A stretch of 57,625 nucleotides of DNA from Microgenomates group bacterium RBG_16_45_19. Its GTDB lineage: Bacteria; Patescibacteriota; Microgenomatia; UBA1400; RBG-16-45-19. Where the stretch lies: assembly GCA_001803415.1 (NCBI GenBank), contig MHDC01000038.1:1-57625 (forward strand). Direction: 5' to 3'. Of the stretch, positions 22,410 through 31,453 are shown one piece after another. Position 1 is the stretch's first letter. The number at the start of each line of letters is the position of its first letter. The notes beneath the pieces are model-generated. The model did no database searches. It saw nothing but the letters and a program-made list of their open reading frames with translations, and was not told the DNA's origin. The translations under genes and the position numbers were made by a program.

Positions 22410-23692
22410 GTCAGCTGGTCAATACCTTAAGTCATGTTTTTGCTATTGTCGAATTGCGTCGTAAAATTTTCTTTACCCTGGCCATCTTTGCTGCCTATCG
22501 GCTTTTTGCCCATATTCCCTTAGCCGGGGTAAACACCGGCCAACTTAAGGACCTCTTTGCTCAGAACCAATTTCTGTCATTGCTGGATATTTTTTCCGGC
22601 GGCACCCTGGCTAACTTCTCCATCATGGCTTTGGGTCTAGCCCCCTACATTAACGCCTCGATCATTCTCCAACTCCTAACTTTAGTTATTCCCAAATTGG
22701 AAGCTTTGAGTAAGGAAGGTGAAGCCGGCCGGGAACAAATCAATCAATATACTCGCCTCCTCACTCTCCCCTTAGCCGTGGTTCAGGCCATTGGTGTGCT
22801 GTTTCTTTTAAACAGTCAAAGCTTACTCATCCGTTTTCAGTTACCCACTCTCATTGTCAGTGTCGTCATTCTGGTGACCGGTACTGTCATTGCCATGTGG
22901 CTGGGTGAGCTGATCACTCTTTACGGTATCGGCAACGGCATCTCCATGCTCATTTTAGCCGGCATTGTCGCTCGTTTGCCCGTTTCCTTTGCCCAAACTT
23001 TATTTACTTCCCAGGCCGAAACTATCTTTAACTTGATCATGATTATCGGCATCGCCGTTTTGGTCATTGCCGGCATCGTGGTTATGGATGTGGCTGTTCG
23101 TAAAGTCCCCATTCACTACGCCCGACGGGTGCGTGGCAGTCGGCTTTTGGGTGGCCAAAGTACCTTTTTACCCTTAAGACTTAATCAGGCCGGGGTGATT
23201 CCCATTATCTTTGCCGTTTCCCTGGTCTTAGTCCCCTCGATTGTCGGCCGGGTTTTAACCAACCTCCCCAATCCCACCTTAGCTTCACTGGGAGCTAGTC
23301 TGGTCGCCGCCTTTTCTCCCCAAAGCGTCGTCTATAACCTGATTTACTTCGGCTTAGTCGTCTGTTTCACTTATTTTTATACGGCGGTGGTTTTTGATCC
23401 ACAAAAAATAGCCGATGAAATCAAGAAAAACGGCGGCTTTATTCCCGGAATTCGCCCGGGTAAAGCCACGGCCGACCACCTTTCTTACATCATTACTCGG
23501 ATTACCCTCTTGGGAGCCCTATTTTTAGGGGTGATTGCCATTATGCCCTCGATTGTCCAAGGCATTACCGGGGTGACCGCCCTGACTATCGGCGGCACTG
23601 GTATTTTAATCGTCGTTTCCGTTATTTTAGAAACCTCAAAGCAGGTCGAAGCCATGCTCGTCATGCGCAATTATGATAGCTTTTTGGATTAA
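22406..23692 (+). CDS. secY: Preprotein translocase subunit SecY (GTG start)
   Basis: Multi-[39 protein letters not shown]. Confidence 0.98.
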   Translation: MSQLVNTLSHVFAIVELRRKIFFTLAIFAAYRLFAHIPLAGVNTGQLKDLFAQNQFLSLLDIFSGGTLANFSIMALGLAPYINASIILQLLTLVIPKLEALSKEGEAGREQINQYTRLLTLPLAVVQAIGVLFLLNSQSLLIRFQLPTLIVSVVILVTGTVIAMWLGELITLYGIGNGISMLILAGIVARLPVSFAQTLFTSQAETIFNLIMIIGIAVLVIAGIVVMDVAVRKVPIHYARRVRGSRLLGGQSTFLPLRLNQAGVIPIIFAVSLVLVPSIVGRVLTNLPNPTLASLGASLVAAFSPQSVVYNLIYFGLVVCFTYFYTAVVFDPQKIADEIKKNGGFIPGIRPGKATADHLSYIITRITLLGALFLGVIAIMPSIVQGITGVTALTIGGTGILIVVSVILETSKQVEAMLVMRNYDSFLD

Positions 23693-23710
23693 TGCCCATT
23701 AAGGGGGATC

Positions 23711-24274
23711 ATGAAAATCATACTCATTGGTATTCAAGGCGCTGGTAAATCGACTCAAGGCAATCTGCTCTCCCGCAAGTTAAAAATTCCCTACCTTTCT
23801 TCCGGTCATATTTTCCGGGAAATGGCCAAGGAGAAAACACCCTGGGGTCGTTATGTTAAAGAGACCATTAACGCCGGCGTCCTCATTCCTGATGCCAAAA
23901 CGGTTAAAATTATCGAAGCCTATCTTCAGCGCCTCGAATATGCCAACGGCTATATTTTGGATGGTTTTCCGCGGACTGTACCTCAGGCTAAAGCTTTTAG
24001 TAACGGCGTCGACTGCGTTATCTATCTGACTGTCTCCGATAAAGAAGCCCTCTGGCGTCTTTTTGGTCGTTTAAGTCAGGAAAATGGTGTCCGGGAAGAT
24101 AATACTTTAGACGCGATCTACAAACGGATTCAATCTTTTCATGAGCATACCAAGTTGGTCATCAGTCATTACAAACGCCGGCGTCTTTTAGAAGCAGTTG
24201 ATGGCGAACGTCCGATTAAAGTCATCTATCAGGATATTCTGCGTCGTTTGCCTAAATATTCTTCCCGACCTTGA
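23711..24274 (+). CDS. adk: Adenylate kinase (short, no long LID)
   Basis: LIGIQGAGKSTQGNLLSRKL, GYILDGFPRTVPQAKAF. Confidence 0.9.
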   Translation: MKIILIGIQGAGKSTQGNLLSRKLKIPYLSSGHIFREMAKEKTPWGRYVKETINAGVLIPDAKTVKIIEAYLQRLEYANGYILDGFPRTVPQAKAFSNGVDCVIYLTVSDKEALWRLFGRLSQENGVREDNTLDAIYKRIQSFHEHTKLVISHYKRRRLLEAVDGERPIKVIYQDILRRLPKYSSRP

Positions 24275-25020
24275 TGGTTATGTCCACGGCTTCCGCTTAC
24301 CTTGACACTTTTCGCCAAAACGGTCATAGAATTGCTACCATTAGGCGCACTTTAGTTAACTACACCCAAACTCAAAAGCAACTGGCTGCTATCGAAGCTT
24401 TAGCTAATCGCTTGATCCAAAAGGCCGGCGGTGAACCGGCCTTTAAAAAAGTCCCGGGTTATCGTTATGCCACTTGCATCTCGATCAATGACGCCATTGT
24501 CCATAGTCCCCCCTTGGGCCAACTCCACTCGGGTGATTTAGTCACTCTCGATACCGGCATGAGTTACCACGGTACCACCTCCGATACCGCCGTGTCCTTT
24601 GTCATTGGCCCACCCACCCCTTTTCAGAGTCACTTTCTTAATGTTGGCCGCCGCACCCTGAAAAAGGCTATTGCCGCCGCCACCGTCGGCCATAAAGTCT
24701 ACCACCTGGCCAAAACCATTCAAACCCACATTGAAGCCGCAGGTTTTAACGTCACCCGCAATTTAACCGGTCATGGTCTCGGTCAGACTATGCACGAACC
24801 ACCCCCCATCCCCTGTTTTATCTCCAAAGACCCGCAATTAAACCAACCCTTGACTGCCGGTATGGTCTTGGCCATTGAAGTCATGTACATGGCCGGTAAT
24901 TGGCCGCTTAAAACCGATCCTGATGGCTGGACCATGCGGACGGTTGATGGTTCTCTGTCCGCCGTCTTTGAAGAGGATATTTTAATTACACCCCGTGGAC
25001 CAGAGGTCCTGACCAACTGA
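24271..25020 (+). CDS. map: Methionine aminopeptidase type I
   Basis: GDLVTLDTGMSYHGTTSDTAVSF, LTGHGLGQTMHEPPPIPCF, GMVLAIEVM. Confidence 0.95.
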   Translation: MMVMSTASAYLDTFRQNGHRIATIRRTLVNYTQTQKQLAAIEALANRLIQKAGGEPAFKKVPGYRYATCISINDAIVHSPPLGQLHSGDLVTLDTGMSYHGTTSDTAVSFVIGPPTPFQSHFLNVGRRTLKKAIAAATVGHKVYHLAKTIQTHIEAAGFNVTRNLTGHGLGQTMHEPPPIPCFISKDPQLNQPLTAGMVLAIEVMYMAGNWPLKTDPDGWTMRTVDGSLSAVFEEDILITPRGPEVLTN

Positions 25021-25038
25021 CCCAAAAGTGACCTCCTC

Positions 25039-25067
25039 TTGTCCCAGGCTGATTCTTTTGTTAAAAT
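25039..25067 (+). promoter_or_regulatory. Candidate promoter for infA
   Basis: TTGTCC (25039-25044), 17 nt spacer, TAAAAT (25062-25067). Confidence 0.45.
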
Positions 25068-25078
25068 AGCCCCGGCTT

Positions 25079-25107
25079 CACCTGTTTATGTCAGGTGTAG
25101 TTTTTTT
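25079..25107 (+). terminator. Terminator/attenuator hairpin in the infA leader
   Basis: CACCTG-TTTATGT-CAGGTG, then TAG and seven T's (25101-25107). Confidence 0.6.
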
Positions 25108-25134
25108 GTTGACCAAAGCAAAAATGCGGAGGGT

Positions 25135-25410
25135 ATGCCCCAAGCCAAACAAATTCTAGAGCTGGAAGGTATCATCACTGAAGCCTTACCTAACACCATG
25201 TTCCGCGTCCAAGTGGCGCCGTCGGCTCCGGAAGAATATCAGGGTCGTACCATCCTTTGCACCTTAAGCGGGAAAATGCGTCTCTACCGGATTCGGGTTA
25301 TGCCCGGTGATGAAGTTCGTCTGGAAATGACTCCTTACGACAAAGATCGGGGCCGGATTACTTATCGCAAGCGGGAACCAGCGGCCGACCATCCTCGGGT
25401 TGCCTCATAA
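25135..25410 (+). CDS. infA: Translation initiation factor IF-1
   Basis: [62 protein letters not shown] 25135 with GGAGGG upstream preferred over ORF-track start 25039. Confidence 0.95.
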   Translation: MPQAKQILELEGIITEALPNTMFRVQVAPSAPEEYQGRTILCTLSGKMRLYRIRVMPGDEVRLEMTPYDKDRGRITYRKREPAADHPRVAS

Positions 25411-25459
25411 ATTCTGTTTGGAGGCTACCGTTAATCCCCTTTTCCGTCACAGTCATCTT

Positions 25460-25573
25460 ATGAAAGTCAAAGCCAGTATTAAGCCACGATGTAAACAATG
25501 TAAAATTGTTAGGCGTCACGGGAAAATTTACATTACCTGTGTTAATCCCCGCCACAAACAACGCCAGGGCTAA
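25460..25573 (+). CDS. rpmJ: 50S ribosomal protein bL36
   Basis: Manual translation [37 protein letters not shown], zinc ribbon (CxxC..C..H). Too short for the ORF track. Confidence 0.96.
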   Translation: MKVKASIKPRCKQCKIVRRHGKIYITCVNPRHKQRQG

Positions 25574-25585
25574 AGAAAAATAGTT

Positions 25586-25981
25586 ATGCCACGTCTAGCT
25601 GGAGTCGATCTACCCGAAAATAAGCGCGCCGAGGTCGCCCTAACCTATATCTATGGCATCGGTCAGGCTAACGTTAAAGTCGTTTTAGCCAAAGCTGACG
25701 TTAATCCTGATAAACGTGCCCGTGATTTTACCGCTCAAGATATCAATCGGCTCCAAAAAATTCTCGAAAGCTATAACCTTGAGGGTAATTTACGCAAACA
25801 AGTTCATGAAAACATTCAACGTTTACGGCGCATCGGTGCTTATCGTGGCCTGCGCCATGCTGCCGGTCTACCGGTTAGAGGCCAGCGGACTCGGGTCAAC
25901 GCCCGGACCAAACGTGGTCGGCGCATGACCGTCGGGGCCTTGAAGAAAGAAGCCATGACCAAAGTCGAAACCGCTAAATAA
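25586..25981 (+). CDS. rpsM: 30S ribosomal protein uS13
   Basis: RLAGVDLPENKRAEVALTYIYGIG, GAYRGLRHAAGLPVRGQRTRVNARTKRG. Confidence 0.98.
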   Translation: MPRLAGVDLPENKRAEVALTYIYGIGQANVKVVLAKADVNPDKRARDFTAQDINRLQKILESYNLEGNLRKQVHENIQRLRRIGAYRGLRHAAGLPVRGQRTRVNARTKRGRRMTVGALKKEAMTKVETAK

Positions 25982-25984
25982 CTT

Positions 25985-26371
25985 ATGCCAGTCGGTCTTA
26001 AACGTCCAGCCGCTGCCCGAGCCGTCACCAAAGGGGCGATGTATGTCGCCGCCAGCTTTAATAACACTTTGGTCACCATTACCGATGAGCAGGGTCAAAC
26101 CTTGTGCTGGAGTTCGACTGGGAAAATGGGTTTTTCCGGTAGCCGCAAATCAACCCCCTTTGCTGCCACCGTCGCCATCGAAAAAGTCTTAGAAGAGGCT
26201 AAATCCTGGGGTTTAAGGGAACTCAAAGTTTATCTTAAAGGACCGGGTGCCGGCCGGGATGCGGCTCTCAGGGTCTTAAAAAACCAACCCTTTAAAATTA
26301 GCTTACTGGCGGATGTCACTCCCATCGCTCATAACGGCACTCGCCCCCGAAAAAAGAAACACAACCGCTAA
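25985..26371 (+). CDS. rpsK: 30S ribosomal protein uS11
   Basis: ASFNNTLVTITDEQGQTLCWSSTGKMGFSGSRKSTPFAA, DVTPIAHNGTRPRKKK. Confidence 0.97.
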   Translation: MPVGLKRPAAARAVTKGAMYVAASFNNTLVTITDEQGQTLCWSSTGKMGFSGSRKSTPFAATVAIEKVLEEAKSWGLRELKVYLKGPGAGRDAALRVLKNQPFKISLLADVTPIAHNGTRPRKKKHNR

Positions 26372-26372
26372 T

Positions 26373-26981
26373 ATGTCTCGCTACCTTGGTCCTAAAAACA
26401 AACTGGCTCGCCGCGCCAATCTGGATTTAAGCTTGAAGACTAATCCAGCTAAATTAGCCCGCCGGCTGAATATTCCCCCCGGCCAGCATGGCCGTAAAGG
26501 CACCAAAAAACTGTCCGATTACGGCTTACAGTTGCGGGAGAAGCAGAAAGTCAAATGGGTCTATGGGGTGCTTGAAGCTCAGTTTAGACGCTATTACCTT
26601 AAAGCCACTAAAAATCCGGCGGCCACCGGTGAAGAATTGCTTCGGCTTTTGGAACGACGCCTCGATAATGTCGTTTACCGCTTGGGTTTAGCCCCGACCC
26701 GTCCCTCAGCCCGACAATTAATTGTTCACGGCCATGTAAAGGTTAACCGTCGTCCCGTCGACCGCCCCTCTTACCAAGTCAAAGTCGGTGACACTGTCAC
26801 TTTGTCTCCCCGGGCTTTAAAAATCCCGACCATAAAAACCCTGTTGGATCAGAAAAATATCTTAGTTCCATCTTGGCTTAAACGCCAGGCTGTCGTTGGC
26901 AAAATGGTCTCCCTGCCACAGAAAAATGACTGGCAGCTGGATGTCAATGAAAATTTAATCGTTGAGTCTTATTCACGCTAA
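26373..26981 (+). CDS. rpsD: 30S ribosomal protein uS4
   Basis: MSRYLGPKNKLARRANLDL from ATG 26373; S4 domain LERRLDNVVYRLGLAPTRPSARQLIVHGHVKVN. Confidence 0.97.
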   Translation: MSRYLGPKNKLARRANLDLSLKTNPAKLARRLNIPPGQHGRKGTKKLSDYGLQLREKQKVKWVYGVLEAQFRRYYLKATKNPAATGEELLRLLERRLDNVVYRLGLAPTRPSARQLIVHGHVKVNRRPVDRPSYQVKVGDTVTLSPRALKIPTIKTLLDQKNILVPSWLKRQAVVGKMVSLPQKNDWQLDVNENLIVESYSR

Positions 26982-27026
26982 GCTTGATTAATCATCAATC
27001 ATTAACCATTAACCATAAGGATATTT

Positions 27027-27986
27027 ATGCTTCAACCCACTTTTTCGGTCCAAATTGCTGAAGAAAGCCAAGGTTACGCTAAATTTATTATCGAACCCTT
27101 GGAGAAAGGTTACGGCCAAACCCTAGCCGTTGGCTTACGTCGTGTCTTATTAACCTCGATGGAGGGGGCCGCCATTTCTTCGGTGCGTCTGGAAGGCGTG
27201 CCGCATCAATTTACTACCTTAGCCGGGATGAAAGAAGACGTGGTCGACTTAATTTTAAATCTAAAGCAATTAAACGTCGCCCTGACTGGTGACACCGATT
27301 CAGTCACCCTTAAACTGGATGTTAAAGGTCCGCGCTCGGTCACCGGCGCCGATTTACCGTTGCCGTCAACCGTTGTTTTGGCCAATCCTGATCAACCGCT
27401 TTGTGTTCTAGCCGATAGCAAAGCCAAACTGGTGGCTGAAATTACCATCAGTAAAGGCCGAGGTTACTCTCTGGCTTCGGATCGGCCGACCGGTAGTCTG
27501 GGCGAAATTCCGGTTGATGCCGCCTACTCACCCGTTCGTAAAGTGGCTTATAAAATCGAGGCGACTCGGGTTGGTCGCCGGACCGATTTCGACCGCTTGA
27601 TTTTAGAATTATGGTCTAACGGCACTATTGCCTCCCGTGAAGTTCTAGATCGAGCCGCCAAAATCTTAGTCGCCCATTTTCAGCAGATCTACGAACCGGT
27701 GATCGTCGAGACTCCTAAGGAAATGACTTTTGCCGACCGCTATGAAGACGAAGTCTATAAATTGACCGTTGAAGAATTGGACTTGCCGACCAGAATCGCT
27801 AACGCTTTGCGCAAAGGTGGCTACAAAACGGTTAAAGACCTGGTCAATGCCAAAAAATCAGATATTGCCAAAGTTAAGAATTTAGGCGAAAAGTCAGTCG
27901 ATGTCGTCGCTGGTGCGTTATCTCAGAAAGATCTGACATTAGCCGATGCTGCCGTCGACTCTTCACCTGAAGCTAAATCCCTATGA
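27027..27986 (+). CDS. rpoA: DNA-directed RNA polymerase subunit alpha
   Basis: FIIEPLEKGYGQTLAVGLRRVLLTSMEGAAISSVRLEG; C-terminal LDLPTRIANALRKGGYKTVKDLV alphaCTD. Confidence 0.98.
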   Translation: MLQPTFSVQIAEESQGYAKFIIEPLEKGYGQTLAVGLRRVLLTSMEGAAISSVRLEGVPHQFTTLAGMKEDVVDLILNLKQLNVALTGDTDSVTLKLDVKGPRSVTGADLPLPSTVVLANPDQPLCVLADSKAKLVAEITISKGRGYSLASDRPTGSLGEIPVDAAYSPVRKVAYKIEATRVGRRTDFDRLILELWSNGTIASREVLDRAAKILVAHFQQIYEPVIVETPKEMTFADRYEDEVYKLTVEELDLPTRIANALRKGGYKTVKDLVNAKKSDIAKVKNLGEKSVDVVAGALSQKDLTLADAAVDSSPEAKSL

Positions 27987-28498
27987 GACACCGTCTTCAA
28001 GGTCATAAATTAAATCGTAATTCAGCCCAGCGGCGGGCTTTGTTTAAGAATTTAGCCCGCTCGCTCATCGAACATCAACGACTGACTACTACTTTAGCCA
28101 AAGCCAAAGCCGTCCAAGGTAAATTTGACCGGTTGATGGTTCAAGCCAAATCCGGTACCCTCAAAGACCGCCGCCTCATTGAAGCCGTCATCAATGACCG
28201 GCGTTTGGTTAACCGCTTGGTCATGGACTTGGCTCCCTTAAGTCGCCAGCGGGCCAGCGGTTTTACCCGGATTATCCGCTTAAACCGAAATCGGGGTGAC
28301 GCTGCCCTTAAAGTCCGCTGGGAATTGGTTGATCTGCCTCAAGCGGAACCCGAACCAACCAAAGCCAAAGCTAAAACCAGAAGTAAACTCAAAATTAAAC
28401 CGATGCCGCCACCCACTACCAAAGAATCGCTTAAACCGAAGGCTCCGTCTCCGGTTCCAACTTCGGCCGGACCAGTCACTTTAAGGAAAACACCATGA
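27983..28498 (+). CDS. rplQ: 50S ribosomal protein bL17
   Basis: MRHRLQGHKLNRNSAQRRALFKNLARSLIEHQRLTTTLAKAKAV; Lys/Pro-rich C-terminal extension. Confidence 0.96.
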   Translation: MRHRLQGHKLNRNSAQRRALFKNLARSLIEHQRLTTTLAKAKAVQGKFDRLMVQAKSGTLKDRRLIEAVINDRRLVNRLVMDLAPLSRQRASGFTRIIRLNRNRGDAALKVRWELVDLPQAEPEPTKAKAKTRSKLKIKPMPPPTTKESLKPKAPSPVPTSAGPVTLRKTP

Positions 28499-28932
28499 CC
28501 ACCACCACCACCAAACTCAGCCAGATTCACCGCTCTTGGTATTTCCTTGATCTAAACGGGCAAACTTTAGGTCGAGCCTCCACTCAGATTGCCGCCTGGC
28601 TCATCGGTAAACACCGGCCTTATTATACGCCCAACCTAGATTGTGGCGATTATGTAGTGGCCATCAATGCTAGTCAGGTTAAAGTTACCGGTCAGAAACC
28701 AACCACTAAACTCTATCGGCATCATACCGGTTTTCCTGGTGGTTTTCGCGAATTAACTTATAGCCAAGTGGCCGCCAAAGATCCCCGGGAGATTATTATT
28801 AAAGCCGTTACCGGTATGCTCCCCAAAAATAAACTCCGCTCGCGCCGTTTAAAGCGGTTGAAAGTGTTTGTCTCAACTGAGCATCCTTACACCGCCCAAT
28901 TAAACCAGGAGTCTTATGGCTCAACCAACTAA
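28495..28932 (+). CDS. rplM: 50S ribosomal protein uL13
   Basis: WYFLDLNGQTLGRASTQIAAWLIGKHRPYYTPNLDCGDYVVAINA. Confidence 0.97.
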   Translation: MTTTTTKLSQIHRSWYFLDLNGQTLGRASTQIAAWLIGKHRPYYTPNLDCGDYVVAINASQVKVTGQKPTTKLYRHHTGFPGGFRELTYSQVAAKDPREIIIKAVTGMLPKNKLRSRRLKRLKVFVSTEHPYTAQLNQESYGSTN

Positions 28933-29338
28933 AACCGCCACCGCCAAAGCCAAATACGTCTACGCCATCGGTCGGCGCAAAACCGCTACCGCCCGAGTTC
29001 GTCTCTTCCTTAAAGCTGGGGATTGGTTGGTCAATGATCAAGCTATCGCTCAATATTTTCCGGGTGAAGTCGCCCGTCATTATTACTCCCAACCCTTAAA
29101 GCTCCTGGGTAAAAGCGAAACCTTCAGTTTTACGTCCAGAATCGTTGGTTCCGGTAAAACCGCTCAACTTCAGGCCATGGTTCATGGCTTGTCTCGGGCT
29201 TTAATTAAAGTCGATCCCGCCTTCAAATCACCGCTTAAACAGGCCGGTTTTATCACCCGTGATTCCCGGATGAAACAATCACGTCAAATCGGCACCGGCG
29301 GCAAAGCTAGACGCAAAAAACAAAGTCCCAAGCGCTAA
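28916..29338 (+). CDS. rpsI: 30S ribosomal protein uS9
   Basis: YVYAIGRRKTATARVRLF; C-terminal RQIGTGGKARRKKQSPKR. Overlaps rplM by 17 nt. Confidence 0.97.
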   Translation: MAQPTKTATAKAKYVYAIGRRKTATARVRLFLKAGDWLVNDQAIAQYFPGEVARHYYSQPLKLLGKSETFSFTSRIVGSGKTAQLQAMVHGLSRALIKVDPAFKSPLKQAGFITRDSRMKQSRQIGTGGKARRKKQSPKR

Positions 29339-29347
29339 ACTAAGGTT

Positions 29348-30340
29348 ATGCGGCGCTTTTTGGTTATCAGTTTTTTCACCTGCCTTTTGATTGGTTTATG
29401 GTCGGTTGGCTTACGTCAAGGCTATTTAAACCATTTTTCTCTACCAGATCCGATTTTAAGTTTTTTTCGTCATTTTGGTTTGACTGGTCCACCCTCACCC
29501 GCCGCCGCCCCACCGGTCCAAACTTCTCCCCAGGAAATCTTTACCAAGATTAATCTCTATCGCCAAAATCAAGCTTTGGCAGTCCTTTCGGCTGATCCCG
29601 CTCTTTGCTCGGCTTTAAATTTAACTGCTGATCAACCCCTGACCGACGCCGTCCTGGCCATTTGCCCCCAGTGTACGCGGGCGGCTTTGGTCACCGCTTC
29701 GGCCTATGTCAGCCCCAACGAACTCTTAACTGCCCTGATTTTTGAAGACGCCACGCATAACCATCTCTTAAGTCCCACCGCTCGTTATTTATGCCCGACG
29801 ACCGCTCAGGGTAAATTAGCCTTACTTTTTGTCGAGCAAGCCACCCGCGAAGCTCTGGCTCAACCCTCGCCAACTTCGGTTCCGGTTAAACCGGTGGTAG
29901 TCGTTTCTCAACCCCCCAAAAACTTTACCGAAGCCGAATTATGGCAAGCCCTGGTTAATTATCGTCAAGCTCATCAACGCTCCAGTTTGATTCATGAAGA
30001 ATCCATCTGCCAATATGCCCGCAAGCGCGTTCAAGACCAAATCAACCTCATGGCCCAAACCGACGCCTCCGCTTATCCCAATTCTGATAAATATCCCCTC
30101 GATGATCATCAGGGTTTCAATCAAGACGCTGATTCCGGCTTAGCCTTTGACCTGGCCGGAAAAAACCACTTAGCCGAAAATTTAGCTTATTGGCCTGATG
30201 CCCAGTATGCCCATCAAATTATTGAATGGGGTTGGGATACTTCGACTGAAGGCCATCGGGAAGCTCAGTTATCCAACGACTGGACTCATGCCTGCCTGGC
30301 CGGTAGCGACGGTTTTTACGTCGCCATCTTCGGCTATTAG
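29348..30340 (+). CDS. Secreted/anchored CAP (SCP/PR1)-domain protein
   Basis: N-terminal signal anchor; C-terminal HLAENLAYWPDAQYAHQIIEWGWDTSTEGHREAQLSNDWTHACLA; possible degenerate second CAP-like unit N-terminally. Confidence 0.8.
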   Translation: MRRFLVISFFTCLLIGLWSVGLRQGYLNHFSLPDPILSFFRHFGLTGPPSPAAAPPVQTSPQEIFTKINLYRQNQALAVLSADPALCSALNLTADQPLTDAVLAICPQCTRAALVTASAYVSPNELLTALIFEDATHNHLLSPTARYLCPTTAQGKLALLFVEQATREALAQPSPTSVPVKPVVVVSQPPKNFTEAELWQALVNYRQAHQRSSLIHEESICQYARKRVQDQINLMAQTDASAYPNSDKYPLDDHQGFNQDADSGLAFDLAGKNHLAENLAYWPDAQYAHQIIEWGWDTSTEGHREAQLSNDWTHACLAGSDGFYVAIFGY

Positions 30341-31008
30341 CTTTTCAGTAAGCTCAGCTGTCGCTTTCTTAAAAAAGTTCGTTGCTGTTGGTAACTGGGA
30401 TCGAATTGCTCCACTAACTGCCAAAACTTCAAGGAATGATCATGGTGTTGGATGTGGGCCAGCTCGTGAATTACCACGTAATCGATTACCGCCGGCTTAA
30501 AGTGAATCAAGCGCCAGTTAAAGCTTAAATGGTTTTTGTGGCTGCAGCTACCCCAGCGGCTTTTTTGTTGTCTAAAGCGTAGCGGACCTGGCGTAACCTG
30601 CATCAGTCTCGCCCAACTGGCCGACCGCTCCCTGATTTCCCGTTCTCCCTCCCGTTTTAACCAGGTCACCAACATCTTTTTGGCATCTTTTCCCAACCCT
30701 GTCACCGGTGATACCGTAATTTCCTTTGGCTTAACCATGATTCTTGATTCTTGATTCATGATTCTAATTTTATATAGCCTTCCCAAATAACTTACCACCT
30801 TCTGTTCCCAATCAAATACCGGCTGGACTTCTCGATGTAATCTGACTCTGGCTTGCTGTCGCTTAACCCAAGTCTCATTGGTTTTGACGAAGCGCTCAAT
30901 CAGTAGTTTTGGCACATAAGCCGGAGCGGTAACGCCTACCTGCCCGTCGGCCTCCACCCGGATCTTAATTGAACCGCTCCGTCTTAAGCGTTTTAATTGA
31001 TACTCCAT
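30337..31008 (-). CDS. YgjP-like (DUF45/WLM) metallopeptidase
   Basis: HELAHIQHHDHSLKFW zinc motif; start moved to ATG 31008 (MEYQLKRLRRSGSIKI). Confidence 0.88.
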   Translation of the reverse strand: MEYQLKRLRRSGSIKIRVEADGQVGVTAPAYVPKLLIERFVKTNETWVKRQQARVRLHREVQPVFDWEQKVVSYLGRLYKIRIMNQESRIMVKPKEITVSPVTGLGKDAKKMLVTWLKREGEREIRERSASWARLMQVTPGPLRFRQQKSRWGSCSHKNHLSFNWRLIHFKPAVIDYVVIHELAHIQHHDHSLKFWQLVEQFDPSYQQQRTFLRKRQLSLLKS

Positions 31009-31042
31009 TGCCCTCCTGGTTTTTGTAGTATAAACTACCCTT

Positions 31043-31432
31043 ATGGCTGTCTTTACCACTAATATTGAAACTGCCACTTTGAAGAATTCCCATTTTCGCC
31101 AGGTTTTATTTACTGGCCAACATCAGCAGCTGGTGGTCATGAGCTTAAAGCCCCAAGAAGAAATTGGGGCTGAGGTCCATGATGAGGTTGATCAGTTTTT
31201 CCGTTTAGAAGCCGGTGAGGCTAAATTTATCGTTGATGATCAAACTTTTACTCTTAAAGCCGATGACGTCATAATTATCCCGGCTGGTTCCCAGCATAAC
31301 GTCATCAACCCTTCTGCTTCTGAAGCTCTCAAACTCTACACTATCTACGCTCCCCCCAACCATCCGCCCGGGACGGTTCACCCCACCAAAGCCGAGGCTG
31401 ACGCCGCCGAAGCCACCGCCCACCACTCTTAA
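31043..31432 (+). CDS. Cupin-domain protein
   Basis: EIGAEVHDEVDQFFRLEAGEAKFIVDDQTFTLKADDVIIIPAGSQHNVIN. Confidence 0.88.
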   Translation: MAVFTTNIETATLKNSHFRQVLFTGQHQQLVVMSLKPQEEIGAEVHDEVDQFFRLEAGEAKFIVDDQTFTLKADDVIIIPAGSQHNVINPSASEALKLYTIYAPPNHPPGTVHPTKAEADAAEATAHHS

Positions 31433-31453
31433 TCTGCCTGTTACAATAGCCCC

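Noticed and set aside
26982-27026. Short direct repeats ATTAACCATTAACCATAAGG before rpoA
   Set aside because: Only two short units in a 45 bp spacer; too little to support a functional claim.
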